Both the position numbers and the translations under genes were made by a program. From VRUE01 sp045805805 (GTDB lineage: Bacteria; Actinomycetota; Thermoleophilia; Solirubrobacterales; 70-9): a stretch of DNA of 64,000 bases. The stretch lies in contig JBJMKO010000144.1 in the NCBI GenBank assembly GCA_045805805.1, positions 18,042 through 82,041 of the forward strand. Direction: 5' to 3'. Below are positions 56,979 through 64,000 of the stretch, piece by piece (the first letter of the stretch is position 1; each line of letters starts with the position of its first letter). The notes below the pieces were generated by a model. The model did not search any database and had not been told where the DNA came from. It saw only the letters and a program-made list of their open reading frames with translations.

Positions 56979-58973
56979 GTGAGCAAGCACCGCCTCCCCG
57001 AGCGCGACCGCCCCTGGGTGATGCGCACCTACGCCGGGCACTCCGATGCCAGGCGCTCCAACGAGCTCTACAAGGGCAACCTCGCCAAGGGCCAGACTGG
57101 CCTCTCGGTCGCCTTCGACCTGCCAACGCAGACCGGCTATGACCCCGATCACGTCCTCGCCCGCGGCGAGGTCGGCAAGGTCGGCGTCTCGGTCGCCCAC
57201 AAGGGCGACATGCACCAGCTCTTCGACGGGATCCCGCTCGACGAGATGAACACCTCGATGACGATCAACGCGACGGCGGCCTGGCTGCTCGGTCTCTACG
57301 TCACCGTCGCCGAGGAGAACGGCGTCGATCGCTCCAAGCTCAAGGGAACGACCCAGAACGACATCATCAAGGAGTACCTCTCGCGTGGCACCTACGCCTT
57401 CCCGCCCGAGCCTTCGATGCGGCTGATCGCCGACATGGTTGCCTTCACGGTCAACGAGGTGCCGAGCTGGAACCCGACCAACATCTGCAGCTACCACCTG
57501 CAGGAGGCGGGCGCGACGCCGGTGCAGGAGATCGCCTACGCGCTCTCGACCGGGATCGCCGTGCTCGACGAGGTGAAGGCGCGGGGCCAGGTCTCCGACG
57601 CCGACTTCCCCAAGGTCTTCGGTCGCATCTCCTTCTTCGTCAACGCCGGCATCCGCCTGATCGAGGAGATCGCCAAGCTGCGCGCGATGGGCCGGCTCTG
57701 GAACGAGATCGGCCGCGAGCGCTACGGCGTCACCACCGAGAAGATGCTGCGCTTCCGCTACGGGGTCCAGGTCAACAGCCTGGGCCTGACCGAGGCCCAG
57801 CCGGAGAACAACATCCAGCGGATCGTGCTGGAGGCGCTCGCCGTGACGCTGAGCCGAGACGCGCGCGCCCGCGCGATCCAGCTGCCGGCCTGGAACGAGG
57901 CGATGGGCCTCCCCCGCCCCTGGGACCAGCAGTGGAGCCTGCGCATCCAGCAGGTGCTCGCCAACGAGACCGACCTGCTCGAGTACCCCGACCTCTTCGA
58001 GGGATCGGTGGTGATGGACGGGCTGGTCGAGGAGCTGATCGAGGGCGCCCGCGCCGAGATGGCGGTAGTCGAGGAGCACGGCGGTGCGGTCGCCGCCGTC
58101 CCCTACATGAAGGCCCGCCTGGTCGAGTCCCACCGCGAGCGCGTGGCCCGGATCGAGTCCGGCGAGCAGAAGGTGATCGGCCAGAACAGCTTCACCGAGA
58201 CCGAGGACTCACCCCTCACCGCCGGCGCCGATGGCGGCATCCTCACCCCGGACCCCGAGGTCGAGCGCGAGCGGATCGAGGCACTGGAGGGCTGGAAGGC
58301 GGAGCGGAACGACGATGCGGTGCGGGCGGCGCTCGAGGAGCTGGCCCGCGTCGCCGCCGACGACGGTCAGAACGTGATGCCAGCGACGATCGCCGCGGCC
58401 AAGGCCGGGGCGACGACCGGCGAGTGGGCGGAAGTGCTGCGTGAGGCCTTCGGCGCCTACCGGGGACCGACCGGCGTCAGCGGCGCCGCGCCGGCCACCG
58501 ACCGCGAGCAGCTGGAGGCGATCCGCGCCAGGGTCGACGAGGTCTCGAAAGGGCTGGGTCACCGGATCAAGATCCTCGTCGGCAAGCCCGGCCTCGATGG
58601 CCATTCCAACGGCTCCGAGCAGATCGCCCTGCGCGCCCGCGACGCCGGCATGGAGGTGATCTACCAGGGCATCCGCCTCACCCCCGAGGAGATCGCCGAG
58701 TCCGCCCTGCAGGAGGACGTCGACGTCGTCGGCCTCTCGATCCTCTCCGGCTCCCACTTGGAGCTTGTCCCCGAGGTCGTGCGCATCCTGCGCGCCGGGG
58801 ATGTCGACGTGCCGGTGGTCGTCGGCGGGATCATCCCCGCGGCCGACGCCGAGCGCCTGCGCAGCGCCGGGGTCGCGGGCGTCTACACGCCGAAGGACTT
58901 CGACATCAACAAGATCATGGGCGAGATCGTCGACCTCGTCGCGGGCCGGGCCGGCACCCCGGCCCCCGCCTGA
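56979..58973 (+). CDS. ecm: Ethylmalonyl-CoA mutase (adenosylcobalamin-dependent)
   Basis: 664-aa B12 mutase converting ethylmalonyl-CoA to methylsuccinyl-CoA. The MeaA-type segment RTYAGHSDARRSNELYKGNL, then GQTGLSVAFDLPTQTGYDPD and GLTEAQPENNIQRIVLEALA point to Ecm rather than methylmalonyl-CoA mutase. The C-terminal cobalamin domain has the DxHxxG motif (GLDGHSNGSEQ near residue 540) and VVGLSILSGSH. GTG at 56979 preferred over GTG at 56937. Needs AdoCbl, linking it to the cobalamin uptake operon. Confidence 0.9.
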   Translation: MSKHRLPERDRPWVMRTYAGHSDARRSNELYKGNLAKGQTGLSVAFDLPTQTGYDPDHVLARGEVGKVGVSVAHKGDMHQLFDGIPLDEMNTSMTINATAAWLLGLYVTVAEENGVDRSKLKGTTQNDIIKEYLSRGTYAFPPEPSMRLIADMVAFTVNEVPSWNPTNICSYHLQEAGATPVQEIAYALSTGIAVLDEVKARGQVSDADFPKVFGRISFFVNAGIRLIEEIAKLRAMGRLWNEIGRERYGVTTEKMLRFRYGVQVNSLGLTEAQPENNIQRIVLEALAVTLSRDARARAIQLPAWNEAMGLPRPWDQQWSLRIQQVLANETDLLEYPDLFEGSVVMDGLVEELIEGARAEMAVVEEHGGAVAAVPYMKARLVESHRERVARIESGEQKVIGQNSFTETEDSPLTAGADGGILTPDPEVERERIEALEGWKAERNDDAVRAALEELARVAADDGQNVMPATIAAAKAGATTGEWAEVLREAFGAYRGPTGVSGAAPATDREQLEAIRARVDEVSKGLGHRIKILVGKPGLDGHSNGSEQIALRARDAGMEVIYQGIRLTPEEIAESALQEDVDVVGLSILSGSHLELVPEVVRILRAGDVDVPVVVGGIIPAADAERLRSAGVAGVYTPKDFDINKIMGEIVDLVAGRAGTPAPA

Positions 58974-59015
58974 GCACCCGGCGCCGCGCCGAGGCCCGCT
59001 CCGCGCCACAATGCG

Positions 59016-59609
59016 GTGGATGACCCCACAGCCCCGCACACCTGGATGAGCGAGTTCAACGGGGAGCGGTCGGCCTGGCTGCGCTGCTACCGCTGCTGGT
59101 CCCAGAACCTCGAGATCCAGATCCACTACGACGCGATCCGCCGCGTCGATCCCGACGGCAACCTTGCCGAGGGCATCGACGAGGTGCAGGAGGCCCTCGT
59201 GCAGTGCGTCGACTGCATGCACGACCAGCCCCACCTGACCTTCCAGGACAACCACGTCGTCCCGATCGAGGACCGCTGGGAGCGGATGGTCGCCGGCACC
59301 CCCTGGGTCGCCTCCTGCACGGTCAGGGTCGACCAGGACCGAGTCGAGACCTGCGCCGGCCCGGAAGCGATCGAGTTCCTAACCTACGGCGCCTTCGGCG
59401 AGGCCGGGGTGCGCGAGTTCTTCACTCACGTCCGCTTCCACAAGCACGACGAGGACCAGATAGTCGTCCACATGCTGGTAGAGCTATACGCCCGCTCCGC
59501 CGAAGAGGCAACCGAGGTTCTCGAAGAGGCAGCCCACGGCCCCCTCGAGATCACCTCTCTGGCCGAGGAGTCGCGTCCCCCGGCCCACGCGAGCGACGAG
59601 GCTCACTGA
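59016..59609 (+). CDS. Hypothetical protein with two CxxC pairs
   Basis: 197 aa from a GTG. RCYRCW near residue 23 and CVDCMH near residue 64 form two CxxC pairs consistent with a structural zinc site, followed by beta-strands and an acidic tail. No family recognised. It lies 42 bp after ecm on the same strand. Confidence 0.6.
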   Translation: MDDPTAPHTWMSEFNGERSAWLRCYRCWSQNLEIQIHYDAIRRVDPDGNLAEGIDEVQEALVQCVDCMHDQPHLTFQDNHVVPIEDRWERMVAGTPWVASCTVRVDQDRVETCAGPEAIEFLTYGAFGEAGVREFFTHVRFHKHDEDQIVVHMLVELYARSAEEATEVLEEAAHGPLEITSLAEESRPPAHASDEAH

Positions 59610-59688
59610 GACGCCTGTTTTCAGAAATAGATTTTTCTGTTACGTTCGTGCAATCAAGTTTCTTTTAGTCATTTGCCTAGCTGTTCTC

Positions 59689-61053
59689 TTGCTCTCGGCT
59701 ACCCGAGCCGAGGCCTCGGTGGTCGCCCGGCTCGCCGGAATGGAGAGCCCGACCGCCTCCCCCTACGACTTCGATCAGGTGAAAGTGAACGAAGGCGGAA
59801 AATGCGTCAACTCCGCCGAACGCGATACGAGCAAGGCCTACGCGGGCGCAGCGTCGCTCAAAGTGCACATCGAAGGCACGGAATGCTCTCCCTACGCCCG
59901 CGGAATCTTCAACAGCAACTCGCCCAATCACATCGAAGAAGGAGACGACCTCTGGTTCGGCGCGGCGATCTTCCTGCCAACCGGATTCTTCAGCGCCCAT
60001 AGCGACTACACGGATCTGCTTCGGATCGATTCCTACGTCACCGACGGCGGCGAACTCAATGAAGAAGCCAAACAGCAGAGCATCGAGCTCGCCAGCTTCA
60101 GCGACGACAACGTCTACGTCCGGGCCGAATCCAACAAAGAAAAACGCACGCTGGTCGGGCCCCTCTCGCCGAGCGTCTTGTCCGAAAATGCCTGGCACTG
60201 GGTCGAGGTCCACGCCGTCCTCGACAAAGACTCGGGCGAAGCGTTCACCGAACTCAAGATCGATGGCGAAAGCATGGGCTCTTCGACCACCGGCAACTAC
60301 TTCGCTGAACGAGCGGCCTTCAACCGCGTGCGCTACGGGCTGGTCTCGGCGGGGGGCAGCGGCTCGGGCAATCTGACGATGTCCGTCGACCGCGCCTCGA
60401 TCAACAAAACGGAACGCGGTCCACTCGCCGCGACGACCCCGGGCCTGGTCAGCTACTGGCGCCTCGGGGAGGCAAGTGGCACCTCCGCCGCCGATGCGCA
60501 GGGCGTGGCGTCAGGCACCTATGCGAACAGCCCCAAACTCGGCGTGACCAGCCTGCTGAAAGGGGAAACCGATACCGCGGTCGACTTCGACGGCGAAAAC
60601 GACCATGTGAGCATCACCCCGGTCGCCGCCCTGAACATGACCTCCGAGGCGACGCTAGAGGCCTGGATCAAGGCCGATTCCCTGCAGGGAACGATCCTCA
60701 GGCGCAACAACTCCTATGAGCTGCGAGCCCAATCCGACGGCAGCATCCTCTTCCGGATCTGGGTCGGCGAAGAAGTCCGGTCCCTCACCTCTGCCGAAGG
60801 AAAAGTCAAAACGGGGAGCACTTACCACGTCGTCGGAACGTATGACGGCTCGCATATGCGCATCTACCTCAACGGAAAAGAAATCGCCTCACAAGCACAG
60901 GCAGGGACGATGACCCACAATTCGAACACGCTCTACATCGCCCGCAACGACTTCTCGAATACCTATTTCAACGGCGTCATCGACGACGTCGCCATCTATG
61001 ACCAGGCGCTGCCGGCCGAAACGATCGAACAGCACTACACCGCCGGCGTCTAG
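59689..61053 (+). CDS. Secreted polysaccharide-lyase-like protein with C-terminal LamG domain
   Basis: 454 residues from a TTG, but the frame stays open upstream and encodes a perfect signal peptide (IKFLLVICLAVLLLSATRAEA) whose first codon at 59653 is ATC, not ATG. N-terminal half resembles concanavalin-fold lyases (LWFGAAIFLPTGF, then WHWVEVHAVLD); residues 250-454 are a LamG/concanavalin domain (AVDFDGENDHVSITPVAALN, EAWIKADSLQ, VIDDVAIYDQALPAETIEQH). Codon use favours GAA/AAA unlike neighbours, suggesting transfer. Stop codons of this gene and maoC interlock as CTAG. Confidence 0.75.
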   Translation: MLSATRAEASVVARLAGMESPTASPYDFDQVKVNEGGKCVNSAERDTSKAYAGAASLKVHIEGTECSPYARGIFNSNSPNHIEEGDDLWFGAAIFLPTGFFSAHSDYTDLLRIDSYVTDGGELNEEAKQQSIELASFSDDNVYVRAESNKEKRTLVGPLSPSVLSENAWHWVEVHAVLDKDSGEAFTELKIDGESMGSSTTGNYFAERAAFNRVRYGLVSAGGSGSGNLTMSVDRASINKTERGPLAATTPGLVSYWRLGEASGTSAADAQGVASGTYANSPKLGVTSLLKGETDTAVDFDGENDHVSITPVAALNMTSEATLEAWIKADSLQGTILRRNNSYELRAQSDGSILFRIWVGEEVRSLTSAEGKVKTGSTYHVVGTYDGSHMRIYLNGKEIASQAQAGTMTHNSNTLYIARNDFSNTYFNGVIDDVAIYDQALPAETIEQHYTAGV

Positions 61054-61568
61054 GCGCCGGGATCCTTGCGGGGAACCAGGACGAGGCGCTTGAACTCCGC
61101 GACCAGGACGCCGTCCTGGTTTAGAACCCGGGTGTGGACTTTGACCACGCCGCGGTCGGGCTTTGATTTGGAGGGCTTGACCTCGAGCACCTCGGTCTCG
61201 CAGAAGAGGGTGTCGCCGTGGAAGACCGGGTTGGGATGGCTGAGGTCTTCGGTCGCCAGGTTGGCGATCGCCTTGCCGGAGACGTCGCTGACCGACATGC
61301 CCAGGGCTAGGGAGTAGACGAGCGGGCCGACGACGACGTTGCGGCCCTGCTGGGAGCCCGCCGCGTAGATGTCGTTGAGGTGCAGCGGGTGGTGGTTCAT
61401 CGTGATCAGGCAGAAGAGGTGGTCGTCGGACTCGGTCACCGTCTTCGCCGGCCAGTGCTTGTAGACGGCGCCGACCTCGAACTCCTCGAGGTAGCGGCCG
61501 TAGGCGTGGGCGCCAGACGCCTCGCGCTCGGCCTGGTCGGTGCTCAGCTCGTACTTCTCGTCGCTCAT
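61050..61568 (-). CDS. MaoC-family enoyl/mesaconyl-CoA hydratase
   Basis: 172-aa hot-dog-fold hydratase: HLFCLITMNHHPLHLNDIYA carries the conserved Asn/His region, then VVVGPLVYSLALGMSVSDVS and FHGDTLFCETEVLEVKPSKS. MaoC proteins of this size accompany ccr and meaA in actinobacterial ethylmalonyl-CoA loci, where mesaconyl-CoA hydration is the expected reaction (inference). Confidence 0.87.
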   Translation of the reverse strand: MSDEKYELSTDQAEREASGAHAYGRYLEEFEVGAVYKHWPAKTVTESDDHLFCLITMNHHPLHLNDIYAAGSQQGRNVVVGPLVYSLALGMSVSDVSGKAIANLATEDLSHPNPVFHGDTLFCETEVLEVKPSKSKPDRGVVKVHTRVLNQDGVLVAEFKRLVLVPRKDPGA

Positions 61569-61655
61569 TTGTCGTTCTCGTCTCCTGTCGGGGTGCGGCG
61601 CGGCATCCTATAGAGCGTCGCATCTTGTCCGCGCGGCGGGAATAGACTCCTGCCG

Positions 61656-62903
61656 ATGAAGATCGGAATCATCGGCCTCGGCTACGTCGGCCTGCCGCTC
61701 GCCGTCGCCTTCGGCGAGGCGGGACACGACGTGGTCGCCCTCGACGCCGACTCGCGCAAGATCGAGAGTCTCGAACGGGGCAGCAGCTACATCGAGGACA
61801 TCCCAGATTCAGCGCTGGCTTCGATCGCCGAGCGCCTGCACCCGACCCCGCGCCACGCCGACCTCGCCTCCTGCGACGCCGTGATCATCTGCGTGCCGAC
61901 GCCGCTCACCGGCTCGCGCGAGCCGGACCTGACCTACCTGCTCGACGCGGGCACCGCGCTCTCCGCGGTCCTGCAGCCAGGGCAGCTCGTCGTGCTCGAG
62001 TCGACCACCTACCCTGGCACGACCCGCGAGCGCCTGGCGCCGATCCTCGAGGAGTCCGGGCTGTCCACCGGCACCGACTTCCACCTCGCCTTCTCGCCCG
62101 AGCGGATCGACCCCGGCCGCACCGACTACACGGTCCGCACCACGCCAAAGCTGGTCGGCGGGATGACCGAGGCCTGCTCGGAGCGCGCCCGCGAGCTGTA
62201 CGAGCTGATCTGCGAGCAGGTCATCGTTCTCTCCGGACCGGAGGCGGCCGAGCTCTCGAAGCTCCTCGAGAACATCTTCCGCTCGGTCAACATCGCCTTC
62301 GTCAACGAGCTTGCCCAGCTCTGCGACCGGCTCGGGATCGACGTCTGGGAGGTGATCGACGCCGCCTCGACCAAGCCGTTCGGCTTCATGCGCTTCGATC
62401 CCGGCCCGGGCATGGGTGGCCACTGCCTGCCGATCGACCCCTTCTACCTCGCCTTCAAGGCCCGCGAGCACGACTTCTACCCCGAGTTCATCGAGCTGGC
62501 GGGCAAGATGAACCAGGCTCAGCCCGTCTTCTGCGTCGAGCGCATCGAGCGGGCGCTGAACGATGCCGGCAAGCCGGTCAAGGACTCCAAGATCCTGATC
62601 CTCGGGATGAGCTACAAGGCCGGCGTCGGCGACACCCGCGAGTCGCCGGCGCTGAAGATCGCCACGCTGCTGCGTAACCTCGGCGGCGACGTCTCCTACC
62701 ACGACCCCCACGTGCCCGAGCTCGCCGACTTGGAGCTCAGCTCGGTCGAACTCGGCGAGGCTCTGGACACATCGGACGTGGTGGCGATCGTCACCGCGCA
62801 CCCGAGCCTCGACTACGAGGACATCGCCGCCAAGGCGACGCTCGTGGTCGACTTCCGCGGCGTCACCCGGGGGATCGACGCGAAGAACCTGATCCGCCTC
62901 TAA
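61656..62903 (+). CDS. Nucleotide-sugar dehydrogenase (UDP-HexNAc/UDP-glucose type)
   Basis: 415-aa NAD-dependent enzyme making a UDP-uronic acid. IGIIGLGYVGLPLAVAFGEA binds NAD; catalytic Cys in GMGGHCLPIDPFYLAFKA near residue 255; C-terminal ILILGMSYKAGVGDTRESPA. The GGHCLPIDP form favours the WecC/WbpA (UDP-N-acetylhexosamine) side over UDP-glucose. Likely supplies precursors for surface polysaccharide. A clear intrinsic terminator follows. Confidence 0.9.
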   Translation: MKIGIIGLGYVGLPLAVAFGEAGHDVVALDADSRKIESLERGSSYIEDIPDSALASIAERLHPTPRHADLASCDAVIICVPTPLTGSREPDLTYLLDAGTALSAVLQPGQLVVLESTTYPGTTRERLAPILEESGLSTGTDFHLAFSPERIDPGRTDYTVRTTPKLVGGMTEACSERARELYELICEQVIVLSGPEAAELSKLLENIFRSVNIAFVNELAQLCDRLGIDVWEVIDAASTKPFGFMRFDPGPGMGGHCLPIDPFYLAFKAREHDFYPEFIELAGKMNQAQPVFCVERIERALNDAGKPVKDSKILILGMSYKAGVGDTRESPALKIATLLRNLGGDVSYHDPHVPELADLELSSVELGEALDTSDVVAIVTAHPSLDYEDIAAKATLVVDFRGVTRGIDAKNLIRL

Positions 62904-62904
62904 C

Positions 62905-62924
62905 GGCCCTCAGTGGGCCTTTTT
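62905..62924 (+). terminator. Rho-independent terminator
   Basis: GGCCC/GGGCC stem with a 5-base loop followed by TTTTT, immediately after the dehydrogenase stop and overlapping the 3' end of the convergent gene. Confidence 0.85.
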
Positions 62925-63272
62925 GAGCCGGGCGCGTTCCTCTTGGCGTTCGACCACCTGGGCGATCAGCTTCTTCACGTTGGAGTCGCCGGTGGCCTTG
63001 ATGTGGCCTGTCTCATAGGCCTTGCGATAGCTCTTCACAGTGCCGTTTTCGGCAAGGTCGTTGAACTGAGGCCTGTCGATCTGGACCAGCACCCGCTCGT
63101 CCTGAGAGAGATCCTTCTTGATCACCGGTCCCGGCACCTCGACCCGGTAGAGCTGAATGTCGTGCTTGGCCTTCAGTTCCAGGCCGAAGACCAGTTTCAG
63201 TTTCGCCAGCGCCGGCACCTCGGCCTGGAATCGCTCGACGGCGGTCTTGATCAGGTCTGGCGTCGAGGCCAT
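62910..63272 (-). CDS. SCP2-like sterol/lipid-carrier domain protein
   Basis: 120 aa. VLVQIDRPQFNDLAENGTVK and SYRKAYETGHIKATGDSNVK, then KLIAQVV, follow the SCP-2 pattern of a small lipid-binding fold. The 3' end carries the terminator of the convergent dehydrogenase gene; the 5' end overlaps the LamG gene by 22 bp. No ligand can be named. Confidence 0.65.
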   Translation of the reverse strand: MASTPDLIKTAVERFQAEVPALAKLKLVFGLELKAKHDIQLYRVEVPGPVIKKDLSQDERVLVQIDRPQFNDLAENGTVKSYRKAYETGHIKATGDSNVKKLIAQVVERQEERARLKKAH

Positions 63273-64000
63273 GATGTTTCCGTGAGGGCCAGCACGTCAT
63301 TCCCGGCGCCCGCCCCATCGCTCCCGGCGCCCGGCGACGGAAGGTGACAGTAGTCGACGAACGTCGGTGGGCTCGCGATCGAGTAGCTCCCGCTGCTGGT
63401 GCTGACGCTGCGGACCAAGCGGCTGCTCGGCAGCGCCGATGACAGCGCGGCTATGGTTTTGCTGGTCGACGTCCCTGCTTCGTAATGGGCTTTGACCCGC
63501 GCCGCCGAGAGGGCGTTGGTGTAGACGGCGAGGTCGTCGATCGTGCCGTTGAAGGGCTCGCTGCCCCCGTTCCAAGAGGCGATGTTGAGCGCGTTGGAGT
63601 TGGCGGCGATCCCCCCGGTCAGCGGCGTGCTGACGACTTCGGCGCCGTTGACGTAGAGGCGCTGGGTGGTGCCGTCGTAGGTGCCGAGGACGTGGTAGGC
63701 CTGACCAACCGCGATCGCCCCCGCGGGTGCCTGCAGGCGCCTGCGGGCCCCCGATTGGATGATCGTGAACTCGATTTTTGGCCCGTTGAACTGGAGCGAG
63801 TAGGACTCGGGCTTGCTGGCGACGCTGGCGAAGTTGCCGGCGCCGGGCAGGGCGTTGGGCTTGATCCAGGCCTCGACCGAGACTTTCGAGGCCGGGCTGA
63901 GCGAGCTGGAGCTGGGGATGGCGACGTAGTCGTTGATGCCGTCGAAGCGGACCGAGCGGTTGGCGCTGTCGGCCGGCAGCAGGCTTGCCTGGCCGAGCAG
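63251..64000 (-). CDS. LamG-domain secreted protein, partial
   Basis: Open frame of 249 residues running in from the right edge. SVRFDGINDYVAIPSSSSLS, KVSVEAWIKPNALPG, VGQAYHVLGTYDG and NGTIDDLAVYTNALSAARVK are a LamG/concanavalin domain like the one ending the protein at 59689; a low-complexity Ser-rich tail follows. N-terminus lies outside the window. It overlaps the SCP2-like gene by 22 bp. Confidence 0.75.
   Translation of the reverse strand: MLGQASLLPADSANRSVRFDGINDYVAIPSSSSLSPASKVSVEAWIKPNALPGAGNFASVASKPESYSLQFNGPKIEFTIIQSGARRRLQAPAGAIAVGQAYHVLGTYDGTTQRLYVNGAEVVSTPLTGGIAANSNALNIASWNGGSEPFNGTIDDLAVYTNALSAARVKAHYEAGTSTSKTIAALSSALPSSRLVRSVSTSSGSYSIASPPTFVDYCHLPSPGAGSDGAGAGNDVLALTETSWPRRQT

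Noticed and set aside
56979..58973. Methylmalonyl-CoA mutase
   Set aside because: The RTYAGHS and GYDPDHVLARGEVGKVG segments follow the MeaA/Ecm subgroup, and ccr lies nearby; I favour ethylmalonyl-CoA mutase.

Overview
The window looks like chromosomal DNA of a high-GC Actinomycetota, most likely class Thermoleophilia (Solirubrobacterales-like). Pointers are the complete coenzyme F420 gene set (npdG, cofD, cofC, cofE, fbiC), frequent GTG/TTG starts with 1-8 bp gene overlaps, an exported protein with the N-terminus typical of that group (positively charged start, then LALFMTLGGTVYAAQ), and ethylmalonyl-CoA pathway enzymes. There is no rRNA, no phage block, no transposase and no CRISPR array. 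The lineage call is inference; no 16S gene is present.

Layout. 1-7.9 kb: glycerol-3-phosphate dehydrogenase (cut by the window edge) and a nitroreductase, then a minus-strand, fully overlapping five-gene operon behind a cobalamin riboswitch. It encodes two exported DUF4430 proteins, an ECF T protein, a double ABC ATPase, and an S component fused to an extracellular repeat domain of the terpene-cyclase/transcobalamin type. 8-18 kb: exported protein, divergent two-component pair, PII-AmtB, DEAD-box helicase, DMT transporter, a truncated PucR-type regulator abutting vapBC. 18-31 kb: seven tRNAs, hydrolases, a branched-chain-type substrate-binding lipoprotein, a hicBA pair enclosed by a duplicated tRNA-Pro 3' end, and a battery of TetR regulators. 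31-37 kb: acetoacetyl-CoA synthetase, acyl-CoA carboxylase beta subunit and HMG-CoA lyase (leucine/acetoacetate metabolism). 37-44 kb: F420 genes. 44-50 kb: aquaporin, orphan THI5-like binding protein, mntH-mntR, ygfZ. 50-62 kb: rmuC, crotonyl-CoA carboxylase/reductase, GGDEF-EAL protein, ClpS, ethylmalonyl-CoA mutase and MaoC dehydratase. 59.6-64 kb: secreted LamG proteins and a nucleotide-sugar dehydrogenase.

Two things stand out. First, the B12 operon has both structural halves of animal intrinsic factor/transcobalamin (an alpha/alpha-barrel-type domain and DUF4430 beta domains), split over separate proteins and physically tied to an ECF importer; the B12-dependent ethylmalonyl-CoA mutase in the same window is a plausible consumer. 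Second, the window is sprinkled with palindromic elements of 68-146 nt. Six share a core with a TCTTGT..TTTTTCG end and a CGAAAAA end, flanked by perfect or near-perfect inverted arms that differ from copy to copy. Others are long simple hairpins. Most lie between convergent genes, but four sit in frame inside coding sequences (ECF ATPase linker, cofE, and two in fbiC).
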